DNA of 64,000 nucleotides, taken from Typhlomys cinereus (lineage: Eukaryota; Chordata; Mammalia; Rodentia; Platacanthomyidae). The notes beneath the pieces were generated by a model. That model was not told the DNA's origin and ran no database searches. It saw nothing but the letters and a program-made list of their open reading frames with translations. Where the stretch lies: assembly GCA_023101885.1 (NCBI GenBank), contig JALPQD010000396.1, positions 1,377,339 through 1,441,338 of the forward strand. The letters are read 5' to 3'. Below are positions 47,664 through 59,380 of this stretch, piece by piece (within the stretch, counting starts at the first letter, position 1; each line of letters begins with the position of its first letter). A program made the position numbers and the translations under genes.

Positions 47664-50100
47664 AGCAATAGAGGACCAACACCATTCGTCTGAGGTCCTC
47701 TGAAAGTATCCCATCATATGGGAGAGAATCTTCACCTCCAGCTCTAAAATAGGTAAAACTTTTGCCATCTTGTTCCTCTCAATTACTTGTCTCTGTAGTT
47801 TAATATTTCTACATAGCCACCCAAAAACCCATAAAAGTTCAGGGACTGCACCATTCACTCTCACACATCACCAAAGAAGTAAACCTAAAAAGTGCACTAC
47901 CATATTAATCTTCATTCCCTGTCTATTAAACCTGGCTTAATTGATGTACTAACAATCTATTAACCTCATCTAGGAAATAACACCAACACCAGAAAAGCAT
48001 ACCCAACAACAAGGCAAACACTAGCAATAACTGTTCAAGTGTAGTAATACTATCTAAATCAGTTCAGTCAAAAACACACACACACAAAAAAAAAACAAAA
48101 AACAAAAAGAAGGACATAAGAAATAAAACAAAAATGTCCAGGTCACAGTGCAAATCCATGAGAAACAAAAACCAAGACCAAAACATCTCCTACCAAAAGA
48201 ATGAACCTCATAATGATGGAATCCAAACAGAACGAACACACAGAAAATAGCCAAGAAAACCATATCCTAGATAATGATATTCAAAGCCTGATATTTACTA
48301 TGATCAAAACAATGAAAGAAAAAATCCAGGAAGACTTATAACTGCATCAATCACTTTGAACAGAAACACAACAGGCACTTGGAAGAGATGAGAAAAGCAC
48401 TTGAAGAAACAAAAATAGGCATAAAACAGTTAAAACAATCTCAAGCAGAGTTTAAACTCTAACTAAAAGAGAAGCTATCTTCCACCCAGAACTCAACAGA
48501 CAATCTTATCAGCAGAACTAATGCAGGAGAAAACAGAATATCAGATCTTGAAGACAAAATGAAAATAATAACCAGATCAATTGAAGAGGTTGTTAAAGCC
48601 AAAAAGATATTTGAAAGGAATATTCAAGAGTTATGGGACACCTTGAAGAAATCTAACATGCTCATTCATGGAATACTAGAATAAGAATCCCAAAATACCA
48701 CACCTGAGGAAACTTTTCAAATTATCATAAATGAAAACTTTCCACATTTAAAGAAAGAGAGGTCTTTCCAAATACAAGAGGCATTCCACACCCCAAAATA
48801 GATATGACCAAAATAGAAACTTTCCACAGCAAATAACAGACAAAGCACTACACATACACTACTAAGAAAATGTAATGAGAGCTTCAAGAGAAAAATAGCA
48901 AGTCACTTTTAAAGGTAAACCTATAAAAAGAACAAATGATAATTCAATGGAAACAGTAAAAGCTAGAAGAGCTTGGAGAGATGCACTTCAAGTATTGAAT
49001 GAGCAATAATGCCAACCCAGGCTGATATACCTAGCAAAATTATCAGTCATGATCGAGGGTGAAAGAAAAATTTTCCACCATAAAGACAGCTTGAAGGCTT
49101 ACATGACCACCAAACCAGGCCTTCAAAAAATGCTAGAAAAAACACTCAAGCTTGTAGAAAAGAACAAGCATATCCAGAAGGACAGAAGGTAAGTATGACA
49201 CCACCAAAACCTACAAGCTAAATAATATACTTATGAAAGCCACTAAACACAAAAAATGGCAGGAAATAAAAGCCATTTCTCCATTATAACACTAAATGTC
49301 AGTGGAATGAATTCACTAATCAAAAGACACAGGTTACAAAAGTGGATTAGAAAACACAACCCATCCATCTAGGCACATTCTAAAAGTAAAAGACTGGTCA
49401 AAAATTCTTCAAGAAACAACCAGGGTTAGCAATTATGCTATGTGACAAAGTGGACTTCAAACCAAAGAAAATCATAAGAGATACATAAGGATACTACATT
49501 GTAGTCACAGGTAAAATTCACCAGGAAGACTTCACAATACTGAACATATATGCCACTACAACAGGCTCTTCCACAGTAAGCAAATGCTACAACATTTAAA
49601 ATAAGAAATCAATCCCAAAATGATAATATTTGGGGATTCAATACTCTCAAAATGGGATAGATCAACAGGACAAAATTAACAGAAACTAAATCAAACCCTT
49701 ACTAAAATGGACTTCAGAGATGATCTCTATCAAACTTTCCATCCAAGCACCAAGGAATACACATTTTTCTCAGCAGTCCATGGATCTTTCTCCAAAACAG
49801 ACAACGTATTAGGCCAAAAAATGAATCTCCACATATACAGGAAAGTTAAATTATAGACTGTTCCCTATCAGACCACCATGGTCTATAGCTTGAAATCTGC
49901 AACACAATAAGCAGCACAAAATACACTAAATCTTGGAAACTAAACACTGTGATGCTGAATGAGAATTGGATTCAGGAAGAAATCAAAAAGGAAATTCAAG
50001 ATATCCTAGAAGCAAACAATAATGAAAATACAACATATCAAAATCTCTGGGAAACAATGAAAGGTGTCCTAAGAGGTAAGTTCATAGCTCTTGATAAATG

Positions 50101-50214
50101 GATGGGGAGGGAAGGGTGAAGGGAGGGGGAACAGGGGGTTCGGGGGGAGGAGGAGGGAGGGAGGGAACTGGTGTACCTATTAAGTTTGTATGAGCTGAAA
50201 TAATAATAAAAAAT
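50101..50214 (+). mobile_element. Very short L1 3' end nested in the long L1
   Basis: About 110 bases of G-rich L1 3' UTR and terminus inserted into the endonuclease-linker region. The host L1 sequence continues on both sides, and AAATGG occurs on both flanks. Confidence 0.8.
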
Positions 50215-50580
50215 GTATTTAAAAAATGGAAACATCAGAATAAATAACTTAAAAATGCAGCTTAAAGCTTTAGAGACACTAGATCAATCTGATCCCAAAA
50301 GCAGTAGAAGAGAGGAGATTACCAAAATCAGGGGAGAACCAGGAAGCTCCTGGAACTAATTGTGAAGTTCAGCAGGGTGGCAGGATACAAAATAAATGTG
50401 CAAAAATCAGAGGCCTTCCTATATGCCCAGAATTAAAGAAGTGAAAAAGCCTTGAGAGAAACCATCCCATTCACTATAGCCCCTAAAAAAATGAAATACC
50501 TTGGTATAAACCTAACCAAGGAGGTAAAAGACCTTTACAATGAAAACTTTAAAACCCTAAAGAAAGAAATAGCAGAAGAC

Positions 50581-50887
50581 GGGCTGGAGAAGTGGCTCAG
50601 GGGTTAAGCCTCTGCCTTGCAAGCGGAAGGTCCTGAGTTCAGATCCCAGATCCCACCTATAGACGCCAGGCAGAGGCGGGGGCGGCCTGTGCTTCTGGTC
50701 CTGGTAGGGCGGAGCCTGTGAATCCCCGGGCAGAAGGAGGTGGAGGTGTCCATGGTGGTTCGCGAATTCGTCCGTGGTTCTACACATACACGGGTGCACA
50801 CACACACAGAGACACACACGCGCGTGCGCACATACACACGCATATGCACACAGTTGAATAAATAATAATAATAATAAAAATTTAAAA
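50581..50887 (+). mobile_element. Young B2-like SINE with 22-bp target duplication
   Basis: Begins GGGCTGGAGAAGTGGCTCAG (box A), with GAGTTCAGATCCC (box B) about 60 bases in, a GGGCGGAGCCTGTG body, a CA/CG-rich stretch and an AATAAATAATAATAA tail. A perfect 22-base direct repeat (50,559-50,580 and 50,888-50,909) flanks it. The two pol III promoter boxes are intact in sequence. Confidence 0.93.
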
Positions 50888-51093
50888 AAAGAAAGAAATA
50901 GCAGAAGACACCAGAAGGTGGAAAGACCTCCCTTGTTCCTGGATTGGCAGAATCAACATCGTAAAAATGACCATCCTACCAAAGGCAACATATAAATTCA
51001 ATGCTATACCAATTAAAATCCCAAAGCAATTCTTCAAAGAAGTTGACCAAACAATCTCAAAGTTCATATGGAGGCACAAAAGACCCAGGATAG

Positions 51094-51392
51094 GGGGCTG
51101 GAGAGGTGGCTCAGGGGTTAAGCCTATGCCTTGTAGGCAGAGGGTCCTGAGTTCGGATCCTAGACCCCATGTATAGACTCCTAGCGGAAGGGGAGGCGGC
51201 CTGCGTTTAGGGTTCTGGAAGGGCGGAGCCTGTGAATCCTGGGGCAGAGTAAACAAGGAGGAGGTGAAGGCGTCCATAGTGGTTTCCGAATTCGTCCGTG
51301 GTTCTACACACACACACACACACGCACATACATACACATGCACATACATACATACACACGCATGATTGAATAAATAATAAAAAAATTTTAAA
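51094..51392 (+). mobile_element. Young B2-like SINE with 16-bp target duplication
   Basis: Same family as 50,581 (GGGGCTGGAGAGGTGGCTCA head). The 16-base repeat AAAAGACCCAGGATAG is present at 51,078-51,093 and 51,393-51,408. It lies in the same L1 reverse-transcriptase region. Confidence 0.93.
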
Positions 51393-53936
51393 AAAAGACC
51401 CAGGATAGCAAAGACAATCCTGAGTAACAAAAACACTGCTGGAGGTATTACCATACCAAACCTAAGTCTATACTACAAATCCATAGTTATAAAGACAGCC
51501 TGGTACTGGCTCCAAAATAGACACACAGATCAATGGATAAGGATTGAAGACCCAGATATAAGCCCACAAAATTACAGCCATTTGGTCTTTGACAAAGGGG
51601 CCCAAAGAATCCAATGAAAAAGAACAGCATCTTCAACAAATGGTGCTGGCAAAACTGGATCTCCACATGCAGAAGATTAAACCTGGACCCGTACTTGTCA
51701 CCATGTACAAGACTTAATTCCAAATGGATCAAGGACCTTGATATCAGGACAGAGACTATAAAAACCATAGTTGAAAGGATAGGGAACTCCCTCGAGCTGA
51801 TTGGGATAGGCCAACATTTCCTAAGCAGACATCCAATAGCAGTCACTGCTACCAACTCTCAACAGTTGGGATCTTGTGAAATTAAAGAGCTTCTGTTCAG
51901 ATAAAGAGATTGTAACACGAGCTCAAAGACAACCCACAGAATGGGAGAAAATCTTCACTAACCACATATCTGATAGAACTCTGCTGTCCAGAGTGCACAA
52001 AGAACTTAGAAAACTAAACACCAAGGAAACCAATGGCCCAATTGAAAAATGGGCCCTGGAACTCAAAAGACATTTTACCAGGGATGAAATTAAAATGTCT
52101 AACAAATATCTTAAAAAATGCTCCACTTCTTTAGCCATCAGGAAATGCAAATCAAAACTTCCCTGAGATATCATCTCACCCGGGTCAGCATGGCAAAAAT
52201 CCACAATACAAACAACGACAAATGCTGGAGAGGATGTGGAGAGAGGGGAACTCTCCTACATTGCTGGTGGGAATGAAGGCTCATACAGCCACTCTGGCGA
52301 GGCGTCTGGAGATTCTTAAAGAAATTAAAGATTGAAATGCCATATGTCCCTGATATTCCACTTTTGGGAATAACCCCCCATACAGCAGAGGTTCACCTCG
52401 ATAGCACAAGCACGACCATGTTCATAGCAGCACTGTTTACAATAGCAAAGTCATGGAATCAACCCAAATGTCCAACAGTTGACGAGTGGATAAGGAAAAA
52501 TTGGTACATCTATACAATGGAGTACTACTTAGCCATCAAAAATGATGAATTACTGGAATTTGCCGGGAAATGGATGTCATTAGAAACAATTATATTAAGC
52601 GAAGTATCCCAGACCCAGAAAATTAAGCGCCGTATGTACTCCCTAATAGGTGGCTCCTAGTACCAAACCTACCCAGCCCAACTAGAGACACTCAAAGAAA
52701 AGTCTCTGTAATACCTACAGAATTGCAAGGATTATGAACAAGAGGGATGGGGTAGGAGGGCCACACCAGAAACAAGGAGAGAGGGGACCATGTTTCGGCA
52801 GAGAAAATAGGCCTCCATCAAGGACTCAAATAAGTAATGAGACATCTGATTAAGTTCACAGACTTTTGTTCCTGATTATTTACTATTGAGGGGGTATGAT
52901 CTCACCAGAAGAGGAGGGCATATAGTCTGGCAGATAAAAAGTAACCATTTTGCAAATGGGTGATAGACCCGTCCCTCACTGTGGTTTCCCACTTTTATTA
53001 CATCTATCTATGAATGTGCTCTTATCACAAGACTCTAGTTTAACAGCTTTTTGTCTCTGGCCAGGGGGTGACATACAGTGCCCACTAGGATGGAGTGAAG
53101 GGCATTGCAGGAGCAGCAAAACTGCAAAAGAAAAATCAACAAACCACAATCCAGAACCTCAGAAACTCTATATCAACCACCTAGAACTAGGCCAGCCTAA
53201 TCTCTCCCCATCCTGAACCTCAGGGAAATTTGCGGAAGAGGGGGCAGTAAAATTGTAAGAGCACAAGGATGGGAGGAACAATGATATACAAGATACTCCA
53301 TACAAGTTAGGGCCGAAGCAATCATAATTGGACTTTACATGCCCTGCCCAATGTCCAACACACTATTGACCTCACAAAGTCTAGCATCTGCTAAAGGCAC
53401 CAAGATCCTTGGAGCAAGGGATTGGCAGCCACAGCAGTGTTCCTATACTTAAAGGGAACATAGGAAAGGGTTCAGGGAAAGGCCACTGCGTCCTTGTACG
53501 TCATCGGAGAGGAGGGCCCAGAGGAAAATCAGACATGCACAAGAAAGAACTTTCTGGGAATTGGGGCAGGAGGCACTGAGGGATGGGGAGGGAGGGGTGA
53601 GGGGAGGGGGAGCAGGGGGCTGGGGGGGAGGAGGGAGGGAGGGAACTGGTGTACCTATTAAGTTTGTATGAGCTGAAATAATAATAAAAATGTATTAATA
53701 AAAAAAGATGAAATTCAGATCACACAATCCAGGTAGTTAATCACAGCCTATTTTAATCTGCCCCCACATATCACAATGCGATGTCCACAATCTGGCAATG
53801 ACTCTCTTTTCCTGTGCCCTCATCACAAGGTATGTTACTATAGTCTCTACCAGTTCCCATTTCATCTACCAATGTACTTGTAAAATTTAGTAAACTAGAG
53901 ATACTTCTATATATTCCCAGTACATCTGTAAGTGTC

Positions 53937-53996
53937 CTCTCTCTCTCTCTCTCACCCCTCCCCCTCCCCCCTCCTCCCCTCTCCCCCTCCCCCCCT

Positions 53997-54035
<39 letters not shown>

Positions 54036-54060
54036 CTCTCTCTCTCTCTCTCTCTCTCTC
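53937..54060. repeat. (TC)n/(CCCCT)n microsatellite
   Basis: CT runs interrupted by CCCCTCC blocks; the counterpart of the TC repeat at 8,092. Confidence 0.9.
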
Positions 54061-54850
54061 ATCTTGACTACTACAACCAATAAATTGCTTATTTTTGCAT
54101 TCTTCTGTTCAGGTGACCACTTCTTCAGGCCACCGGGCTGTCACTGTTACCCTACAGAGTAGATACTAATGGTAAGCTTTGCTTTGTGTATCTCACCACA
54201 GTAGAGCTGCCAAAAACTTTTCAAAAAAGATTTTGCTTTGTAGATTATAATTATGTATTAAATTTTGTTGTGAGCATGGAGTTGGTATTCTTTCTGTATC
54301 TCTCATTCTATGTTGAAGGTGAATTTTCCTGGATGTAACTTGAATATAGAATAATCAGAGCTGGAGAGATTATTTAGGGGTTAAGCCTGTGCATTCCAAG
54401 TAGAAAGACCAAAGTTTCAGTCCTGGATTTCACATTCAAAAGGCCATCTGGAAATGGTAGTGGCCTTTACTTGCAGCCGTAGAAGATGGAGCCTGGGAAA
54501 TACCAGATCAAAAGAACAAAGGATATAGAACAATCCAGGATGGTTCCAAAAATTACTTTTGGGCCTCCATAGGCACACAGAATGTTTTTGATGCACACAG
54601 ATATGCGCACACATATATGCATGCACACAGAAAATAAATAAATGTTATAAAAAAGAACAGATCAGAGATGTTGACATTTGGAAATATAGAGAGAGAATTC
54701 ATAAATGTTTTTGAAGGCTTTCAGTGTCAATGAGTAAAATTATTAGCTGTTTTCGTATGATCAAAATAGTATTAAATAAAGCAAACAAAGACGAATGGAA
54801 TTTTTGTTTTGGGAAGTTGTTTGCTTTTAATTTTTTATTTATTTTGTATT
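54061..54850 (+). repeat. SIRP duplicon segment (further copy of upstream DNA)
   Basis: Matches 8,166-8,480 and 9,108-9,240 in the same orientation and 2,600-2,897 in reverse. Shared blocks include CCCTACAGAGTA, TAATGGTA and GGCTTTGC-like text. A SINE (54,358-54,655) interrupts it. The signal exon of this copy is not in the window. Confidence 0.7.
54358..54655 (+). mobile_element. B2-like SINE, plus strand
   Basis: AGCTGGAGAGATTATTTAGG head, a SINE body (GATGGAGCCTGGGAAATACC), a CA-rich stretch and an AATAAATAAATG tail. ATCAGAG flanks both ends (a target duplication of about 7 bases or more). Confidence 0.8.
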
Positions 54851-56029
54851 GAGACTTTTCAATATACGAACAAAATGAGCTTATGCCTTTATACAATCCC
54901 CTTCCTCTCCCACTCTCCAGTCCCTTCACCATTTTAACCCTGTACCTTCCAACCTCTTGTCCCTTGAGATGTGTACCTCACAGGGCTCTCTTTAGGGTGC
55001 CTGTGCTAGTAAGAGACCAGGTATCTATGGTAGTATATATGGCTTTTGAGTGGGAAAATTCACAGTTTGAGAGACTCCATTTCTTTTGTCCAATACCTGC
55101 CTTAGAGATTTTTTCTAGATATGGTTATTTCATCTGACATCCTTGCCAGTCCATGTGGAAGTGATATGTCAGCCATCATGTAGATCAGATGGTAGTTGAT
55201 CCCATTACAATGAGATCCTGGATGCAGAAGTCCTGAGATGTCTGAAGTGTCTTGGTTGGTAGTACACCTCCCCACATTTAGATTCTTACAATCTTACCAT
55301 CCCGTCTTCCACATGGTTCCATAAACCTTGGAATAAAGAGAGATTGTTATGACCCAATGAAGACTGAGTGTTGCAGAGTTCCAAATACACTACACTCAAG
55401 TCAGTTGTAGTTTTCTGGCTCACTAATCTTCCATTGTAATAGGTTGCATCTTTGTTGAGTGCTGAGACCTTTTCTTATCTAAAGGTATCATAAGAAGTGT
55501 TTAGGTGGTAGTTTACTGTGAAGTCATTTAATGTTAACACCAAAACATCTGTTTCTGTTTAGTGTCTGTTTTCTTCCCTTCCATTATGGTTTGGATAAGT
55601 ATGCAATACCAGGCATGTGTTCCATAAAAAGAAGGGTGCATTCAGAGAGTAGTTACCTTTGGGTCTTGCATACCACTGTTCATCCACTGGTTTCTTTTTA
55701 CTAGAGTTATTTATTGCAGCTTGCAGAATTTATAGCGAGGTGACACAATTTATCACTTTCCCTCCTAGTCTCTTGCCTTTTTTTATCTTTTTGCTACTTT
55801 ACCCCTTATTAACTCCTGCCCTTTTCATCCTTCCCTTTTAAGACTTTCCTTCCATAATTGCCTTACATCTATTTACCCATGTTTTCTTTTGTCTCTACTC
55901 TTTTCTGATCCCCTCCTCCAACTTTTTTCCTTAGTAGTTGGTGGTATTATAGAAGTATCTCTTTGGGTATATTATTCTGAAGGTCCAAAGCTAAGATCTA
56001 CTTGTAAGGGAGAACATGAAGTATCAGTC
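54851..56029 (-). mobile_element. Old LINE-like 3' region, minus strand
   Basis: Antisense text (CTTTTCAATATACGAAC, CCCCTTCCTCTCCC, GTAAGAGACCAGG, GGGAAAATTCACAG) of the kind seen in old rodent L1 3' UTRs. It is the target of the provirus at 56,036 and may continue for a few bases after 63,589. Assignment is tentative. Confidence 0.4.
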
Positions 56030-56035
56030 TTTCTA
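56030..56035. repeat. Target-site duplication, left (TTTCTA)
   Basis: TTTCTA precedes the 5' LTR and recurs at 63,584-63,589 directly after the 3' LTR. Only a 6-base length makes both sides agree. Confidence 0.88.
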
Positions 56036-56424
56036 TGTTGGGCCTCTTTACCAGGCCTGAGGCCTGCTGAAACTTCCTGAGCCTGGCTAGAGCTTCAGGA
56101 CCTGACTTTAGGTTTCGAATCTCATCTCCACAGGAAAGTTTTGTTTCCCTGGGATGATGTCACACCTATTCAATCACCTTCTGGTCACTTAATCACTTCC
56201 TATTAGTTACCCCATAATCACACCACCCTTCACCCTTCCCTCTGCTGCACAATCTATATAATTCACCCCCCTGTTTAATAAAGTTGAGTTCCTGCTTTGA
56301 CAGACCTCCTGGCTCCATTGTGTTCATTGAGCTGTGACACTCATCACCCGCTCAGCCTCACAGGTCGCCCAGCTGGTCCAGTGGTCCCTAGCCGCACTAC
56401 CTGCAGTGGCCCCTGAGTCCTGCA
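56036..56424 (+). promoter_or_regulatory. 5' LTR
   Basis: TG...CA borders, TATATAA at 56,255-56,261 and AATAAA at 56,277-56,282, only some 15 bases apart. It is 389 bases long, exactly as the 3' LTR, with about 20 differences by hand count (about 5%). Confidence 0.92.
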
Positions 56425-56427
56425 GAC

Positions 56428-56445
56428 TGGTGCCCCGTGTGAGGC
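56428..56445 (+). other. Primer-binding site
   Basis: TGGTGCCCCGTGTGAGGC begins three bases after the 5' LTR. It opens with the TGG complementary to a tRNA CCA end. I could not assign the tRNA by eye. Confidence 0.75.
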
Positions 56446-56501
56446 TGTCTCAACTCGCTGACGGACAAGTCGATTTTTGGGTGAGTGTACCCTCAAAAAT
56501 T

Positions 56502-57770
56502 ATGGGTCAGTCCTCGTTCCGGGCTGATCCAACCCTGGACTCCCTACGAGTGCTTTTAAAAAGCCGAGGTTTAAACCTCACAGATAACCAAGCACAGCAA
56601 TCATGGTCCTCCTTGCTTAAGGTGGCCCCATGGCTACCTGAGAGCAATTTATTTGATTGGGACACTTGGGACCGGATAGAGAAGTTGATTCTAAAGGCCC
56701 AAAAACAGAAGGGGGAAATTCCCCCCTTGGGGGTCCTATCCACCATAGGCGCCCTCAAGAGTTGTTTTCCCCCATGGCCTCCTAAAGAGAAAAGGGAAAC
56801 TGGGGCAGAGGGGGAAACTGCCCCTCAGTGAGAGCCCAAGCCCGGCTAACCCAACTGCCATCAATCACTCTCCCCCTGATTTCTTTGCTCTTGTGACCTC
56901 TCGATCACCTCCCACAAACCTCTTTCTATCCCCTTCTGCTCCTCGCCCATATCCTCCCTCAGGGCCGACCGAGCTTTTCCCAGGTTAACATTGCAGGGAG
57001 GGAAATCGCCCTGCAGCATGGTACCCTTGGACAGCTACTGAGATCAAAGAGTTAAAAAAGACTGCAGCCGAGGATGGGCCCAACTCCCCTTGGGCAGAGA
57101 CCATCCTTCGAGGGCTTGTTCATCAGCCCTGCACAGTCCAAGACTGCACGGACTTAGCTAAAGCCATCCTCCCTGGGGCACTCTTTATCAAGTGGAGTGC
57201 CTTGTTTCAAGATGAATGTAGAATTCAGGGATAGAGGAATCAGGAGGCCAACCCAGCAATCCTCATCACCTATGTTATGCTTGCTAGGTTTGAAGCCCAA
57301 TATTCTACCAGAGCTCAACAGGCTGCTATCCCTGACCCCTATAGAGACCAAGTGAGGACTGCAGGCACTAACGACTGGAAAAGGCTAGATGATGGCCCAA
57401 CTGAGTCCCCCATTTCTGGATTGTCCCAGAGACAAATGAGGACCTTGCCTCTTTCATTGTGAGGGTGGAGAAAAGCCTAGCCCGCAAGGTCCCCCTAGGG
57501 CCTATATGAGACCAGTTTGAAAGATCTCTAGTCTGGGAAGGTATGAATCAGGATCACAAGCTGGCCTGTGCAGGCCTTAAGGATAAAAATATGGCTAGGT
57601 GGATTGTAGCCACCAGGGACATAGGCACTACTTCCCACACTGCCCGGGCCAATGCTAGGGCCATGGCTACGGCTTTGTGCTCAGCCAGAGAAGCTGACAG
57701 GCAGGAATCAATTGACACCCTGCTGTGTGCCCTCCAGCAAGTTCTTCCTGGAAAAGGGGAATGAAACTGC
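56502..57770 (+). pseudogene. gag: ERV gag remnant
   Basis: The ATG at 56,502 starts MGQSSF, whose glycine is the usual myristoylation site of gamma-type matrix proteins. The matrix frame is open for 109 codons to TGA at 56,829. After it, capsid-like text (for example PWAETILRGL) continues across several stops and frame changes to about 57,770, with open pieces at 57,277-57,462 and 57,543-57,764. The stretch 57,209-57,373 is repeated in reverse at 57,802-57,966. A nucleocapsid zinc knuckle is not convincing, perhaps lost with that rearrangement. In a live element Gag forms the virion core; this one cannot. Confidence 0.82.
57209..57373 (+). repeat. Left arm of a 165-bp inverted duplication inside gag
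   Basis: Its reverse complement is 57,802-57,966, the same length with about 15 mismatches by hand count. The arms are separated by 428 bases. Confidence 0.88.
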
Positions 57771-57801
57771 TTGGGCTGTGTGCTCCCTCGGACTTAGGGT
57801 G

Positions 57802-57966
57802 CGTTAGTGCCTGCAATCCTCACTTGGTCTCAATAGGGGTCAGGGATACCTGCCTGTTGAGCCCCAGTAGAATATTGGGCTTCAAACCCAGCAAGCATAC
57901 CATAGGTGATAGGGATTGTCGGGTTGACCTCCTGATTCCTCTGTCCCTGAATTCTACATTCATCTT
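57802..57966 (-). repeat. Right arm of the 165-bp inverted duplication
   Basis: Reads as capsid sequence on the minus strand (the minus-strand counterpart of the frame at 57,277-57,351). It lies where the end of gag should be. Confidence 0.88.
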
Positions 57967-58129
57967 CTAAAGTGACCCTCCCTCGGACCCCCTGCATGAG
58001 ATGTAGAAAGGGATTTCTCTGGGCTAAAGACCGCAGATCTAAAGTGGATATTCAAGGGAAGCCTTTAAACTCCCTCCAGGGCCATCCCCAGCCCCGTTAA
58101 ATAAGGGGAAGAGAGCTATCAGAGCTCAT

Positions 58130-58450
58130 TGGACTGTGCCTCTAGTCCCGGGGCTGAGACCTAAGCTGTCCCTCACCGTTGGCAGAAAGAGTTTCAAGTT
58201 CCTCATTGACATAGGGGCTGACCGCACAGTTATAAGAAAAGAGGAGGTGCCTTAGCCTAGCGGCTGGTCCTGGGCCCCCCATTACTAGGAGTGGGTGGAC
58301 AATCTACCTCCTAGGAGACTATTGATTACCAACCCTGATCTGATCTGGACGGTAACCATGGAGAGTTGCGCCCCCTAGTGGTATCTGGCCTTACCGCTAA
58401 TCTTCTGGGCCAGGATATTCTTGGAGAAGCTGAGGCCTATATTATAACTG
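58130..58450 (+). pseudogene. pro: ERV protease remnant
   Basis: The text LVPGLRPKLSLTV leads to FLIDIGADRTV, the aspartic-protease active-site loop, with isoleucine in place of the usual threonine or serine after the catalytic aspartate. A stop follows soon (TAG at about 58,254). The C-terminal NLLGQDIL block, with the conserved glycine, lies in an open piece starting at 58,366. The enzyme would have cut Gag-Pol; it is dead here. Confidence 0.75.
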
Positions 58451-58589
58451 ATCATAAGGGCTTTTATGAAGATGTACTTGATCATGAAGAATATGAACAA
58501 CAGTTTGAGGCCGGTAAGGCTAGTCCCCCAAATTACAGGGATGACCCTTATTTTGAGCACCTAAGGCAGAATCATCCTCCGGTTCACTC

Positions 58590-59380
58590 CCAATCGTAAA
58601 GGCCACTGCTCACCCTCTGGTCCCTAAAATTCAATGGACACCAGGAGACCCTATATGGGGTGAGCAGTGGCCACTACTTGCCCACAAATTACAACAGCTT
58701 CATATACTTATAGAACAGCAATTATCTTTGGGACATGTATGACCATGTACTAGTCCCTGGAATTCCCCTGTTTTTGTTATTAAGAGGCCAATGGCTCATG
58801 GAGACTTTTACATTACTTAAGAAAAATATGTGAAAGGATGATTCTTTTTGGGACCCCTCAAAGGGGTCTGCCCTGGATTCCAGCTATTTCCAAAGATAAT
58901 TACTTGACTATTACTGACATTAAAGATTGTTTTTTTTTCCTCCATTCCCTTGCATCCAGACGATGCAGAAAATTTGCATTCTCTGTTCCCTCTGTTAACT
59001 TTGGGGGGCCAGATTTGAGATATGAATGAACTGTCCTGCCTCAGGGAATGGCCAATAGCCCCCAAATCTGTCAGTATTTTATGTCACAAATTTTTTTATC
59101 CTTGCTTAACTGCCCTAACATTTTATTTTACATTTATATGGATGACATAATTTTGGAAGCTCTCTCCCTTGCCAGTCTCCAAAAAATTACTGAGTGTCTT
59201 GCTATCTTGGAGGCCAACAAGTTTAGGGTGGCTCTTGATAAGATTCAGACTGTCCCTCCTTTTAAGATCCTGGGCTCTGTGCTGTATCCCCTGTTAAGCC
59301 TCAGTTACATATTAAAGATTCTTATACACTGCCTCAACTCCAAAAAATCCTGGGAGAAATTAACTGAATGAGATCATGGA
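58590..59380 (+). pseudogene. pol: ERV reverse transcriptase remnant
   Basis: Starts with PHPLVPKIQW and EQWPL-like text and ends a first piece at TGA (58,739-58,741). The catalytic YMDD is at 59,135-59,146 within an open piece (59,048-59,371), preceded by LPQGMANSPQICQ-like template-grip text. Frameshifts near 58,830-59,040 break the fingers and palm regions. YMDD itself is intact, but the enzyme is not. Confidence 0.85.

Larger units (their letters stand above)
47239..53705 (+). mobile_element. Long L1, plus strand, degenerate and nested
   Basis: From left to right: a tandem-repeat 5' part (47,297-47,663), ORF1-like coiled-coil and C-terminal region (about 48,250-49,150, with stops), ORF2 endonuclease (49,240-50,100), part of the linker (50,215-50,348), reverse transcriptase C-terminal part after an internal deletion at about 50,348 (50,357-51,400), ORF2 C-terminus (51,614-52,660) and 3' UTR with G-rich tract and A-rich tail (to 53,705). 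ORF2 is broken by stops, a deletion and three insertions. Open stretches remain in the C-terminus (51,614-52,166 and 52,337-52,660), typical of a fairly young but dead copy. Confidence 0.85.

Noticed and set aside
47185..47703. Open frame of 172 codons on the plus strand
   Set aside because: It spans the junction of two L1 copies and a tandem repeat; the proline- and serine-rich translation follows from the repeat. Reported as repeat, not gene.
50581..51160. tRNA genes (box A and box B present)
   Set aside because: The boxes belong to SINE heads; there is no cloverleaf with an anticodon arm and the elements carry SINE bodies, tails and target duplications.
50882..51454. Open frame of 190 codons on the minus strand
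   Set aside because: It runs antisense through an L1 reverse-transcriptase segment and a SINE with its GT-rich tail; no domain and an accidental composition.
51614..52660. Active L1 ORF2
   Set aside because: The C-terminal region has open stretches, but frame changes between them, a large deletion at about 50,348 and three insertions upstream rule out activity.
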